From contig JAZAHA010000002.1 in assembly GCA_036231565.1 (NCBI GenBank), forward strand, positions 1 to 64,000: a DNA stretch of 64,000 nucleotides, read 5' to 3'. This document shows positions 32,518 through 41,960 of this stretch, in pieces (the first letter of the stretch is position 1; each line of letters begins with the position of its first letter). Under the pieces are notes generated by a model that did not search any database, was not told the DNA's origin, and saw nothing but the letters and a program-made list of their open reading frames with translations. Origin of the DNA: Maricaulis sp036231565. GTDB lineage: Bacteria > Pseudomonadota > Alphaproteobacteria > Caulobacterales > Maricaulaceae. A program made the position numbers and the translations under genes.

Positions 32518-33036
32518 TCAGCCCCGCGCCGTGCGTTCGATCCGGCCGGCAGCCTGCCAGTCCAGTTCGATCTCGGCCCCGTCATCGGCGGACAGGCGCA
32601 GGCGGAAAGGTTCGGTCATGCCGGCCGGGTCGAACCAGATCGCCGGGTAGAGCGCGGCCCGGGCTGCCGCCTCGGGCGCCACCGGCCGCGTCTCCTCGAC
32701 CCGCAGGCGCAGCGCGTCTTCAAACCGGTATTCCGTCAGTGTGGGATGGTCGCGCACCGGCCACCAGCGTCCGTCGACCAGGCGGTAGAAGGCATAACCT
32801 TCGCCAGCCCCCTCGACCGCCAGCCCCACCGGCGCACCGGACGCAATCGCCTCGGCCTCGGCCTGGTTGAGCCTGGCCGCGAGACGGTTTGCCTCGCGCT
32901 CGATCGCCGGCCCGCCCGGCGTGATCGACAGCGTCACCGCAAAGGCGACAATCGCCAGGATCGAGATTCCCACCAGGATCTCGATCAGCGACAGGCCGGC
33001 TTCACGGCCGGGCGTATGGGCGGGCGTGGCCGTCAT
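32518..33036 (-). CDS. gspH: Type II secretion minor pseudopilin H
   Basis: GspH joins the pseudopilus tip to the GspG shaft. The 172-residue protein has the prepilin site REAGLSLIEILVGISILAIV with Glu5, and then the GspH-type segment ANRLAARLNQAEAEAIASGAPVGL. The start overlaps the gspG stop by one base. Confidence 0.92.
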   Translation of the reverse strand: MTATPAHTPGREAGLSLIEILVGISILAIVAFAVTLSITPGGPAIEREANRLAARLNQAEAEAIASGAPVGLAVEGAGEGYAFYRLVDGRWWPVRDHPTLTEYRFEDALRLRVEETRPVAPEAAARAALYPAIWFDPAGMTEPFRLRLSADDGAEIELDWQAAGRIERTARG

Positions 33037-33491
33037 CAGCCCTGCCAGTTACCGATATCGGCGTCGAGCTCCTCGCCGCCTTCGCGGCCGTCCCGGCCCA
33101 GCGACCAGATGTCCAGCATGCCGTGCTGGCCCGGATAGGCGTACTGGTAGGGATTGCCCCAGGGATCGTCCGGCAGGCGGCGCACATAGCCGCCCTCGCG
33201 ATAATTCTCTGCCCCGCGCGGCGCCTCGACCAGCGCCTGCAGCCCGTCCTCGGTCGAGGGATATTCGCGCATGTCGAGCCGGTAGGCATCGAGCGCCTGT
33301 TCCAGCGTGGCGATATCGGTGCGCGCCTTCTGCACCATCGCCTGGTCCTGCGCGGGCAGGACGTTGATCACCACGATCGTGGCCAGGAGGCCCAGAATGG
33401 TGATCGAGATCATGATCTCCAGCAGGGAGAAACCGGCCTCGCGGTCTTCCTGCGTGTCGTCAGTCGTGTGAAGGGCCGGACGGGTCTGCAT
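33036..33491 (-). CDS. gspG: Type II secretion major pseudopilin G
   Basis: GspG forms the body of the pseudopilus. The protein has 151 residues from the ATG at 33491 (MQTRPAL), which has GGGAGA upstream. The prepilin site is REAGFSLLEIMISITILGLL with Glu5. The C-terminal domain has the features of GspG: ALDAYRLDMREYPSTEDGLQ, then RRLPDDPWGNPYQYAYPG and LGRDGREGG, the last part forming the calcium-binding loop of the family. Confidence 0.97.
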   Translation of the reverse strand: MQTRPALHTTDDTQEDREAGFSLLEIMISITILGLLATIVVINVLPAQDQAMVQKARTDIATLEQALDAYRLDMREYPSTEDGLQALVEAPRGAENYREGGYVRRLPDDPWGNPYQYAYPGQHGMLDIWSLGRDGREGGEELDADIGNWQG

Positions 33492-33501
33492 CGACGTCTC
33501 C

Positions 33502-34740
33502 CTAGCCAAGAGCCAAAGTGTTGAGTTGAAGGATGGGCAGCAGGATCGACAGCACGATCATCACCACCACCACACCCAGGACGAGAATGATGCCGGGTTC
33601 CAGAAGGTTGAGGCCAACCGTGATAGCCCCGTCGATTTCCTGGTCCATCTGGTCGGCGGAACGGCGGAACATTTCCCCCAGCGCACCGGAGCGTTCGCCG
33701 GCCGCGACCATGAACAGCATCAGGGCGGGGAAGCGGCCGCGCGTGGAGAGCGCGTCCGACAGGCCTCGCCCGCTTTCCACATCGGTGACGACCTGGCCGA
33801 TCCGCTTGCGCACGGCGAGATTGCCGCTCGCGCGCGCTGCGGCCCGCAGGGCATCCGGCAGGACGGCGCCGCTTTCGATCAGGATGCCCATCGTACGGGC
33901 AAACCGCGCCGCCTCGGCCTTGCGCAGGAAACCGCCCAGCAGGGGCAGTCCCACCAAGAACCCGTCGAACGCAGTGCGAACCGGCGCCTGGCGCAGTGCC
34001 AGTGCGCCGCCGGCGATCAGCACGACGAAACCGGCGGCAATGAAGGGCCAGCCGGCCTGAAGCGCACCCGACAGGCCGATCATGATCCGCGTCAGGAGCG
34101 GCAGCGCCATGCCCATACCGGTGAATTGTTCGGCGATGCGGGGCACGACGAAGGTCATCAGCATCGTCACCACGCCCATGGCGACCACGGTCAGCACCGC
34201 CGGATAGACCAGTGCGCCGGTGATCCGGTTGCGCACGGCCTGTTCCTTCTCCAGATAATCGGCCAGCCGTTCGAGCACATGGCCCAGACCGCCCGCGCCT
34301 TCGCCCGCTGCGATCATGGCGCGATAGACGGCGGGGAAGGATTTGGGGAAACCGTCCATCGCGACCGACAGACGATCCCCTTCGGAGACACGCGCGCGCA
34401 CCGCCATCAGCACGCGCTGCATGTTGTGACGGCCACCCTGGCGGGCCAGCAGGCCCAGGGATTCGGCGATCGGCATGCCGGCCCCGATCAGGCTGGCCAG
34501 CTGGCGCGTGACCAGCATGAGTTCGCGGCTGGACAGATCCTGCCGGCGCAGCCGGCCCATCAGAGAGGTCGGATCGCCTGCGGCCGCAGCTGCGCGCCGG
34601 CCATCCGCAGACCGCACGGAGAGCGGCGCCATCGACCGGCCGCGCAGTTCGCGCCGGGCGGCCAGCTCGCTGTCCGCGGTGATCAGGCCTTTCGACTTCT
34701 TGCCGCGGGCATCCAGCGCTTCATACTCAAACGCCGGCAT
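33502..34740 (-). CDS. gspF: Type II secretion inner-membrane platform protein F
   Basis: GspF is the polytopic platform protein that drives pseudopilus assembly. The 412-residue protein starts MPAFEYEALDARGKKSKGLI, the classic GspF N-terminus, so the start at 34740 is firm although the frame is longer. Two homologous T2SSF domains (about 70-195 and 275-395) each end with membrane helices: AVLTVVAMGVVTMLMTFVVP and EPGIILVLGVVVVMIVLSIL. Its start lies 14 bases inside the gspE 3' end. Confidence 0.96.
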   Translation of the reverse strand: MPAFEYEALDARGKKSKGLITADSELAARRELRGRSMAPLSVRSADGRRAAAAAGDPTSLMGRLRRQDLSSRELMLVTRQLASLIGAGMPIAESLGLLARQGGRHNMQRVLMAVRARVSEGDRLSVAMDGFPKSFPAVYRAMIAAGEGAGGLGHVLERLADYLEKEQAVRNRITGALVYPAVLTVVAMGVVTMLMTFVVPRIAEQFTGMGMALPLLTRIMIGLSGALQAGWPFIAAGFVVLIAGGALALRQAPVRTAFDGFLVGLPLLGGFLRKAEAARFARTMGILIESGAVLPDALRAAARASGNLAVRKRIGQVVTDVESGRGLSDALSTRGRFPALMLFMVAAGERSGALGEMFRRSADQMDQEIDGAITVGLNLLEPGIILVLGVVVVMIVLSILLPILQLNTLALG

Positions 34741-36244
34741 GTCGCTCGCCCTCCTCGCGGCTGACGCGCAAGACTTCGGACAGGCTGGTCGTGCCGGCCA
34801 GGACCAGATCGACACCGTTCTGGAACAGCGTCTTGCGGCGGGTGAAGGCGTGGGCCGCCATCTCGCTCTCACGGGCATCGTCGTGGATCTGCTTGCGCAG
34901 CGTGTCGTCGACAACGACGATCTCGTAGACCCCGGTCCGGCCATCATAGCCGGTCTGCTTGCAGTGCGAGCACCCCGCCGGACGGTGCAGCGTCACATCG
35001 CTGTGGCCTGCCAGACCCAGCAGCTCCAGCTCGGCCGCGTCCGGCGTGTAGGCCTCGCGGCAATGCGTACACAGGCGGCGGACCAGGCGCTGGGCGATGA
35101 TCGCCGACAGGGTCGAAGCCAGCAGATAGCTCTCCACGCCCATATCGCGCAGGCGGGCAATCGCAGCGACGGCGGAATTCGTGTGCACGGTGGACAGGAC
35201 GAGATGGCCGGTCAGGCTGGCCTGCACGGCGATCTGGGCCGTCTCGACATCGCGGATCTCGCCGACCATGACGATGTCCGGGTCCTGGCGCAGGATGGCA
35301 CGCAGGCCGGCGGCAAACGTCATGCCGACCTTGGCATTGACCTGGGTCTGGCCGATCCCGTCGATGGCGTATTCCACCGGATCCTCGACGGTGAGGATGT
35401 TGCGCGTTTCCTCGTTGAGGAGGTTGAGCCCCGCATAGAGCGTGGTCGTCTTGCCCGCGCCGGTCGGACCGGTGACCAGGATGATGCCGTTGGGCTGGGC
35501 CAGCGCCTTCTTCATGTCGGCCAGCATCGCCTGGGGCATGCCCAGATCGTCCAGCCGGAAGCGGGCCTGGGAATTGTCCAGCAGGCGCAGCACGACACGC
35601 TCGCCATGACGCGACGGCAGGGTGGAGACCCGCACATCGATCGACTTGCCGCCCAGGGCAATCGTCAGGCGGCCATCCTGCGGCACGCGCTTTTCGGCAA
35701 TATCCAGCCGCGCCATCACCTTGATCCGGCTGACCAGCGGCGGGGCGAGGCGCGGCGAGACGGAGACCGTTTCGTGCAGCACGCCATCGACGCGGTAGCG
35801 GATGGAGACGCGGTCCTCGAAGGGTTCGACATGGATGTCCGACGCGGCCGTGCGCACGGCCTCGGCGATCATGCCGTTGATCAGCCGGATGATCGGCGCG
35901 TCGGACGCGCTGTCCAGCAGATCCTCGGTCTTGGGGATCTCGTCGATCAGTTGGGACAGGCTTTCGCCGTCTGCCGCATCGGCATCCGCACTATCGGCGC
36001 CCAGACCGGCATAGGCATAGATGTCCGACAGGGCCTGATCGAACCGGCCGGCATCGCACTCGACGACCGGATGCGTGGCGCCGACCACGCGCCGCACTTC
36101 CAGCAAGGCCCGGCGATCACCGCCCTGACGCAACAGGAAGGCCGGCTCGGCACCGGGCCGGTAGGCGACGCCCTTCTGGCGGGCGAAGGCATAGGTGACC
36201 GGGCTGGCCTCGCGGGCCGGGCTGGTATCCGTCTCACTCGCCAT
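34727..36244 (-). CDS. gspE: Type II secretion ATPase E
   Basis: GspE is the hexameric ATPase powering secretion. The 505-residue protein has the N1E/N2E region, then RTAASDIHVEPFEDRVSIRY, Walker A GPTGAGKTTT, the Asp box ILTVEDPVEY, Walker B RQDPDIVMVGEIRD and His box LVLSTVHTNSA. The four-cysteine zinc motif is in CTHC and, after about 30 residues, CSHC. It overlaps gspD by 11 bases and gspF by 14. Confidence 0.97.
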   Translation of the reverse strand: MASETDTSPAREASPVTYAFARQKGVAYRPGAEPAFLLRQGGDRRALLEVRRVVGATHPVVECDAGRFDQALSDIYAYAGLGADSADADAADGESLSQLIDEIPKTEDLLDSASDAPIIRLINGMIAEAVRTAASDIHVEPFEDRVSIRYRVDGVLHETVSVSPRLAPPLVSRIKVMARLDIAEKRVPQDGRLTIALGGKSIDVRVSTLPSRHGERVVLRLLDNSQARFRLDDLGMPQAMLADMKKALAQPNGIILVTGPTGAGKTTTLYAGLNLLNEETRNILTVEDPVEYAIDGIGQTQVNAKVGMTFAAGLRAILRQDPDIVMVGEIRDVETAQIAVQASLTGHLVLSTVHTNSAVAAIARLRDMGVESYLLASTLSAIIAQRLVRRLCTHCREAYTPDAAELELLGLAGHSDVTLHRPAGCSHCKQTGYDGRTGVYEIVVVDDTLRKQIHDDARESEMAAHAFTRRKTLFQNGVDLVLAGTTSLSEVLRVSREEGERHAGV

Positions 36245-38195
36245 CGTCGGCGCCGCCCCGCGGCATGTCGACCATCATCATCTCGACGATGGATTCCAGC
36301 GAACTCGCACCCTGCGGATCGTTGGCGACCTGCTGGCTGCGGATATAGCCGTAGCGATTGTCGGTCACCGCACGCATGTCCGCCTCGTCGCGGATGATGG
36401 TCGGGCGGATGAAGATCATGAGATTGGTGCGGCGGCGCTCGGTGCCCTCGGAGCGGAAGAGACGGCCCACGCCGGGCACACGGGACAGGCCCGGCACGCC
36501 GCTCACCGAATCCTCGTCCTCCTGCTGGATCAGACCGCCCAGCACGATGATCTCGCCATTATCGGCCAGCACCGTCGTCTGTATCTCGCGCTTGTTGGTG
36601 ATCAGGTCGGTCGTGTCGTCATTGACGGTGCCCGCGACCGAGGAAACTTCCTGCTCGATCAGCAGGCGGATCGTATTGCCCTCTGTGATCTGCGGACGCA
36701 CATGCAGGCGCACGCCGACTTCCTGGCGCTGCACCGTGCGGAACGGGTTGGAATTGTCGTCGCCCAGCACTTCGCCGGTGGTGACGGGGATTTCCTGTCC
36801 GGACAGGAAGGAGGCTTCCTCATTGTCCATCGCCAGGATGGACGGCGTCGCCAGGACGTTGGAATTGCGGTCGCTTTCCACTGCATTCAGCACAAGCCCG
36901 AACAGGGTGCCGTCACCATTCTGGCCGCCGAAGCCGATCGTGCCGCCCGTAGCGCCGAGCAGCGAGTTGAGCGCCGCCTGGCGCAGATCGTCATTGAAGT
37001 CGCTATCGTCATCGCCGGGCGAAGTGATTGCCCCGGTCAGCGCCAGCAGGTCCGGCGTGTTCGACCCGAAGCGAGTCATCGCCAGGGGCGCATCGCCCTC
37101 GCCGCCGGCCAGCAGCATCTGCACGCCCAGCTCGTCGGCGACCGTGTCGGACATCTCCACCACGATACCCTCGACCAGCACTTGCGGACGGCGGATATCG
37201 AGCTGGCGGATCACCAGTTCCAGCTCGCGCTGGATGTCCGGATCGGCATTGACGACCACGGCATTGGTCGGCGCGTGATAGGAGACGGACGGACGACGGG
37301 CCATGGTCTCGTCATCGGCCATGGTCTCGACCACCTGCTGCAGGATGGGCAGCAGGTCCTCGCCATCGGCATGGCTGAGATAGATCACCCGGAAGCCCTG
37401 ATTGGACCGGCTGACGCCATCCACCCGCCGGATCAGCGACATCATCTCGGCCACGGCGTCGCGATTGCCGCGCAGCACGATCGTGTTGGAGGCCGGGATC
37501 GGCGCGACAGTGACGCCGAACGCCATATCGTCTTCGCCGGACGTGTTGCGGGTGCGGATCGTCTCGATGATGCGCGCCATCTCGCCGGCCGACACATTGG
37601 ACAGCTCGACCATCTCGACCACCGAAGTATCACGATCCAGATCGCGCAGGACCTGGCGGATGCGCGACACGTTTTCCGCATAATCGACGATGACCAGCGC
37701 ATTGCCGCCCTCGGCCGCATTGACGAAACCGTTCGGGCTGACCATCGGCCGCACGACCGTCAGCGCGTCGCGCGTACCGGCATGGGTCAGGCGAACCACG
37801 GCGGTGACATACTGGTCACCGCGCAGATTGGAATTGACCGGGCTGGAGGTGCGTGCACCGGCCTGTTCGGGAATGATCTGGTAGGCGCCCGAAGCCGTCG
37901 GCACGACAGCAAAGCCGTGCACCCGCATCGTCGACAGGAAGACCTGGAAATACTGGTCCGGCGTCAGCGGCGCCTGCGAGGTGATGGTCACCCGGCCGCG
38001 CACATTGGGATCGACGATGAAGGTATAGCCGGTCACCGACGACACATCGTCGATCACGGCCTGGATCTCGGCCTGGTTGAAATTGACCACACTGCCCTGG
38101 CCGCCGGACTGGGCAGAGACGGCAGCCGGCGCCATCGCAGACAGAACGAGCGCCAGGAGGCCCGCAATCAGTCGGTTCACGAAATCGGTCATCAC
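36234..38195 (-). CDS. gspD: Type II secretion outer-membrane secretin D
   Basis: GspD forms the outer-membrane secretin channel. The 653-residue protein has a Sec signal ending VSAQ, the N0 domain starting VVNFNQAEIQAVIDDVSSVTG, N1-N3 domains (each with ALVIVDYAEN- or AIVVNAD-type cores), and the secretin barrel with VPGLSRVPGVGRLFRS and RRRTNLMIFIRPTII. The C-terminal 50 residues could bind a pilotin. Overlaps with gspC (4 bases) and gspE (11 bases) show a tight operon. Confidence 0.97.
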   Translation of the reverse strand: MMTDFVNRLIAGLLALVLSAMAPAAVSAQSGGQGSVVNFNQAEIQAVIDDVSSVTGYTFIVDPNVRGRVTITSQAPLTPDQYFQVFLSTMRVHGFAVVPTASGAYQIIPEQAGARTSSPVNSNLRGDQYVTAVVRLTHAGTRDALTVVRPMVSPNGFVNAAEGGNALVIVDYAENVSRIRQVLRDLDRDTSVVEMVELSNVSAGEMARIIETIRTRNTSGEDDMAFGVTVAPIPASNTIVLRGNRDAVAEMMSLIRRVDGVSRSNQGFRVIYLSHADGEDLLPILQQVVETMADDETMARRPSVSYHAPTNAVVVNADPDIQRELELVIRQLDIRRPQVLVEGIVVEMSDTVADELGVQMLLAGGEGDAPLAMTRFGSNTPDLLALTGAITSPGDDDSDFNDDLRQAALNSLLGATGGTIGFGGQNGDGTLFGLVLNAVESDRNSNVLATPSILAMDNEEASFLSGQEIPVTTGEVLGDDNSNPFRTVQRQEVGVRLHVRPQITEGNTIRLLIEQEVSSVAGTVNDDTTDLITNKREIQTTVLADNGEIIVLGGLIQQEDEDSVSGVPGLSRVPGVGRLFRSEGTERRRTNLMIFIRPTIIRDEADMRAVTDNRYGYIRSQQVANDPQGASSLESIVEMMMVDMPRGGADDGE

Positions 38196-39019
38196 GGCAG
38201 GTCCACTTGAAGGGTCAGGGGCAGGCCGCCCCGATTGATCGACAGGGTGAAACCGTCCTCTTCGCGCAGACGGCGGAAGAGAGCGGGAAGATCGGAAATA
38301 TCGGCGGCGGAGCGGCCATCGACGGCCGTGATCACATCGCCATTGCGCAGGCCGGTCGCCGACAGGAGGGCCGGGCTGGCCTCGCTGACGCGATAGCCGG
38401 TCAGGCGATGGCCCTCGCGCACCGGCTCGGCGCGGAACAGGCCGGCGACGGACCGGCCGCCAGCGCTGGATGCGGCAGCTGCGCGGGGTGTGTCCTCGTC
38501 ACGCAGGAAGAGCGACTCGGCGATGCCGCGGCGGCGGATCAGCACATGATCGACATGCACTTCCTCAAGCGTCACACCGTCTAGAATTTCGGCGCCGACG
38601 GCAAAGAAGCTCTGGCGGCCGCCGGGGATCTGGATGATGGCGCCGCCGCTGTCCGGCGTCGCGCCGCGGCGTATGCCGCGCAGGCTGAGATCGAGGCTGG
38701 TTTCCTGGATCGCCGCCGCAATGGGCGCCGCATCGACAGGACCGGCACGCCGGTCGGCGAACAGGTCGGTTTCAGCCAGTTGCGTGAGGTCGGCCTGGTA
38801 GGCCGGCGCGCCGCCGAAGCGCGGACCGGCATCGGCCGGATCCTGCTGGAAATCGGTCGCACTGGCGCCGAAGGCGATGAGCCAGATCAGGCGCGCGGCG
38901 ATATAGGTCAGACCGGCGAGCAGGAGGAGTTCGGCCAGGGCGAGCACGGTCGCGAGACTGCGCGGAAGGCGCGTTCGCCCTCCCCGTCCGGCCGGCAGTG
39001 ATTGCGACTGATGCGTCAC
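38192..39019 (-). CDS. gspC: Type II secretion protein C with PDZ domain
   Basis: GspC links the inner-membrane platform to the secretin and takes part in substrate choice. The 275-residue protein has one membrane helix (LATVLALAELLLLAGLTYIA, about 24-45), the homology region binding GspD (about 90-180) and a C-terminal PDZ domain (about 195-275) with GYRVSEASPALLSATGLRNG and ITAVDGRSAADIS. It is the first gene of the gspC-N operon; promoter sequences should lie in the 190 bases upstream. Confidence 0.92.
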   Translation of the reverse strand: MTHQSQSLPAGRGGRTRLPRSLATVLALAELLLLAGLTYIAARLIWLIAFGASATDFQQDPADAGPRFGGAPAYQADLTQLAETDLFADRRAGPVDAAPIAAAIQETSLDLSLRGIRRGATPDSGGAIIQIPGGRQSFFAVGAEILDGVTLEEVHVDHVLIRRRGIAESLFLRDEDTPRAAAASSAGGRSVAGLFRAEPVREGHRLTGYRVSEASPALLSATGLRNGDVITAVDGRSAADISDLPALFRRLREEDGFTLSINRGGLPLTLQVDLP

Positions 39020-39174
39020 GATGATCGCCTGTCCCTTCGGTCGCCATCCGCTTCGAACCGGCGTCCGGCGCCCGCCTTGGACATGCCGTATCGAAGCTTC
39101 GGATATCCGCTCCCCGATACACGTGGCGTACGTCAGTTTTACGACGTTTCGGGATTAATCGTCGGATGAATGCA

Positions 39175-39202
39175 GACGGGCGGACCCGAAGGCCCGCCCG
39201 TC
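39175..39202 (-). terminator. Hairpin downstream of the second TonB receptor
   Basis: GACGGGCGG and CCGCCCGTC form a perfect 9-bp stem around a 10-base loop, starting 11 bases after the receptor stop. No T-run follows on the minus strand, so read-through toward gspC is possible. Confidence 0.55.
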
Positions 39203-39212
39203 CGAATGCGTG

Positions 39213-41894
39213 TTACCAGCTGCGGCTGATGGAAATCGAGAACTCCGTGCCGACATCATAGGTGTCGACCGGCAGTTCGACCCCGCCCGCGGACTGGGTG
39301 GCTTCGTAGTCATCGCCAAGGATGTTGCGGATCGAGAACCCGAAGTCCCAGTCATTGCCGCGCAGATCGAGCGTGCGGCTGTAGACGAGATCAAGCGAGT
39401 TCGGGACCTGCTCGATGATCGCCGGATTGCCGGTGTTCAGATCGGCCACGGCCCGGGTGCGCTCTCCGGTGTAGTTGAAGAGCAGGGCGCCGCGTGCCCG
39501 GCCATCGAAGGTTTCGAAGCCGAGCTGGACGTTGAACAGGTGTTCCGACTGACCTTGCAGGGCCCGGCCGTCATCGATGAAGCCCGCCGCGTCCAGCACG
39601 TTCGCAGACGGCTGACCGAAGGCACCCTGGGCGATCGTCACCGTCCCGTCAGCCGACACTTCCGACTGGATGTAGGTGTAGTTCGTCTTGATGAACCATT
39701 CGCGGTCATTGAAGAACGGACGATCGAAGCGGTTGGAGAGATCGAAGACTTTCTCGAACTCGAATTCCGCACCGGTCAGGGTCGCTTCAGGCGCATTGAT
39801 GAAGGAGGTGCCCAGGCTGTCGCCCGTCGGCAGGATGTACTCCTCGATCGGGTTTTCCAGGATCTTGTGGAACACACCGACGGTCACGAATTCCTCGCGG
39901 CCGAAATAGTATTCCAGACGCGCATCGTAGGACTCGATCTCGGTGTTCACGAGATACGGGTTGCCCTGGAAGCGCTGGTCGGTATCGGTGTTGAAGAATT
40001 CGGCGAAGGCCAGTTCGCGGAACTGCGGCCGTGCGATCGACTGGGAATAGCCGGTGCGCAGCTGCAGATTGTCGGCGAAGGTCCAGGTCAGCGTTACCGC
40101 CGGCAGGACGTAGTCTTCCTCGATCCGCGTTTCCAGCAGGCCGCTGTCGCCGGCATTGGCCGGGAAAGCGAAGGTGTCGACCTTCTGGACGCCGTCTTCG
40201 AAGCGGGCACCCACCGCAGCGCGAACGAAATCGTTCACCGCGACATCGGCACCGGCATAGTAGGCGCGGACATTCATCCGGCCCTCATAGGCTTCCGGGA
40301 AGGACAGACCGCCGGTCTCCACCAGGCGCAGACGCTCGTCGACGATGTTCTGCGGGGCGAAGATGTAGTCGATCCGGCTGAAGCGCAGATCGGACGGCAG
40401 ACCCACACCGCCCTGCTCGAAGGAGAAGGTACGGGTGTAGGCTTCACGCTCGCGGCTGGTCACCGACATACCGGCTTTCAGCTCGACATCGCGATCGAAC
40501 ACCGTCAGCGGCAGGGCGAGATCGAAGCCTGCGTCCTGGGTGTTGTCCTCGATTTCCGAGAAGGACGTGCGGTTGTCGGCAACATTGCCGCCATACTGCA
40601 GGCCCGCACCGGAATACTCGTAGCGGTATTCACGCTGGTACGGCGCGTCGCGCGTGGCGGTCGCGTCCGAGATCCGCCAGTCCAGGGCGAGATCGCCCAA
40701 GAAGGAGAAGACGTGCTCGCCGGACAGCTGGTTGAACAGCACCTGGCGTTCGAACCATTCCAGGCTGTCGGTCAGGAAGACGCCGTTGCCACCCGCGTTG
40801 AACTCGGTCTGGGTCCGGGCTTCCTTGGACGTCGAGCGCAGGGCCATCGTCAGGAAGTTGATCTCGTGGTCATTGTACCAGTCGATGCCGACCGACAGCA
40901 TGCCGGACACGTCGATGACGTTCTCGGTGCCCATATAGTTGTCGGAGGCATCTTCCGGCGCAGCGACGTCGGAGAAGTCTTCATTGGCCGGACCGTTGAT
41001 GTAACGGGCCGAGGAACCGGACACACCACCACGGCCACGGATACCTTCGCGCGTCACCCACTCGTTTGAGTAGGAGCCGGCGGCGGTGAGGCCGAGCGAG
41101 AAACCGTCGAAGTCGAAACGGTCGCCGGCGCTGAAGTCGATGGAGCCATTGGCGTCCGTATCGACCGTCTGCAGCACCCAGAGTTCCGAATTGACCAGCG
41201 AGCGGCCGATGGCCTGCTGCTGCGCGGCCGGCAGGTTGTTGCCGACGCGGGTCGTTTCGAAGATCGCGGCCAGCTCGGCCGGCAGATCGCGCATGCCGTC
41301 GTCATAACCCAGCCAGTCCGTGTCGGAACCGTCATAGGTCAGGCCGTTATTGCCCGTCGTGACCGTGTCGAAGCTGCCGCCGATGCCGATCGTCAGGAAA
41401 CGGTCGTCCGGCAGGGTAGCGGTTTCGACGCCGATCACACCGCCGCCGAACTCGCCCGGGAATTCCGGAGAGAAGGTCTTCTGGACCAGCACGTTCGAGA
41501 GAACATTGGTCGGGAAGATGTCGAGCGGCGCCGCGCGACGGAAAGGCTCCGGAGACGGCATCGGAGAGCCGTTCAGGAGCGTGTTGGAGTAGCGTTCGTT
41601 GAGGCCGCGGACGACGACAAACTTGCCGCCCGTGGTCGACAGGCCGGTGACACGGACCAGGGCCGCAGCCAGGTCGCTATCGCCGGTGGTTTCAAGGTCG
41701 TCGATCGACAGGGCCGCCGACACTTCCGAGGTGACGCGGCGGTCATCCGGAATGTACTGGAAGCGGACTTCGATGACGTCTTCAGGTTCGGAGGACGGAG
41801 CGTCCTGCGCAAGGGCGGCGACCGGAACCAGCGTGGTTGACGCCAGCAACGCAGCCGAGAGCGCATATCGTGTGGTTTGCATCTTCATCACCAT
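39213..41894 (-). CDS. TonB-dependent receptor paired with a beta-helix lipoprotein
   Basis: This 893-residue outer-membrane receptor has a Sec signal ending ALAQ, then a plug domain with VTGLSTTGGKFVVVRGLNER and YSNTLLNGSPMPSPEPFRR, PLDIFPTNVLSNVLVQKTFS and PEFPGEFGGGVIGVET. This plug type (LNERY, LPSPEP-like, FSPEFPGEFGGG) belongs to a distinct receptor group often encoded beside secreted beta-helix proteins, as far as I recall. The barrel ends SISISRSW. It lies 66 bases after the lipoprotein gene on the same strand, between it and the T2SS operon. No strong ribosome-binding site is visible; starts at 41894, 41888 and 41882 are all possible. The substrate is unknown. Confidence 0.92.
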   Translation of the reverse strand: MVMKMQTTRYALSAALLASTTLVPVAALAQDAPSSEPEDVIEVRFQYIPDDRRVTSEVSAALSIDDLETTGDSDLAAALVRVTGLSTTGGKFVVVRGLNERYSNTLLNGSPMPSPEPFRRAAPLDIFPTNVLSNVLVQKTFSPEFPGEFGGGVIGVETATLPDDRFLTIGIGGSFDTVTTGNNGLTYDGSDTDWLGYDDGMRDLPAELAAIFETTRVGNNLPAAQQQAIGRSLVNSELWVLQTVDTDANGSIDFSAGDRFDFDGFSLGLTAAGSYSNEWVTREGIRGRGGVSGSSARYINGPANEDFSDVAAPEDASDNYMGTENVIDVSGMLSVGIDWYNDHEINFLTMALRSTSKEARTQTEFNAGGNGVFLTDSLEWFERQVLFNQLSGEHVFSFLGDLALDWRISDATATRDAPYQREYRYEYSGAGLQYGGNVADNRTSFSEIEDNTQDAGFDLALPLTVFDRDVELKAGMSVTSREREAYTRTFSFEQGGVGLPSDLRFSRIDYIFAPQNIVDERLRLVETGGLSFPEAYEGRMNVRAYYAGADVAVNDFVRAAVGARFEDGVQKVDTFAFPANAGDSGLLETRIEEDYVLPAVTLTWTFADNLQLRTGYSQSIARPQFRELAFAEFFNTDTDQRFQGNPYLVNTEIESYDARLEYYFGREEFVTVGVFHKILENPIEEYILPTGDSLGTSFINAPEATLTGAEFEFEKVFDLSNRFDRPFFNDREWFIKTNYTYIQSEVSADGTVTIAQGAFGQPSANVLDAAGFIDDGRALQGQSEHLFNVQLGFETFDGRARGALLFNYTGERTRAVADLNTGNPAIIEQVPNSLDLVYSRTLDLRGNDWDFGFSIRNILGDDYEATQSAGGVELPVDTYDVGTEFSISISRSW

Positions 41895-41916
41895 GAGACT
41901 GCGATTAAACGATGCT

Positions 41917-41950
41917 GCGGGCCCCGGGTGCTCTCACACCCGGGACCCGC
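41917..41950 (-). promoter_or_regulatory. Strong intercistronic hairpin, lipoprotein/TBDR
   Basis: GCGGGCCCCGGGTG pairs with CACCCGGGACCCGC (13 of 14) around a CTCTCA loop. It fills most of the 66-base gap between the lipoprotein and receptor genes. There is no T-run on the minus strand, so it is better read as an mRNA-stabilising or attenuating structure that would make the lipoprotein message more abundant than the receptor message. Confidence 0.6.
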
Positions 41951-41960
41951 GGCGTCTGCG

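Noticed and set aside
39130..39147. Pho-like repeat ACGTCAG-TTTT-ACGACGT upstream of gspC
   Set aside because: On the minus strand it matches only about 9 of 14 consensus positions, so it cannot be separated from chance; the T2SS promoter remains unassigned.
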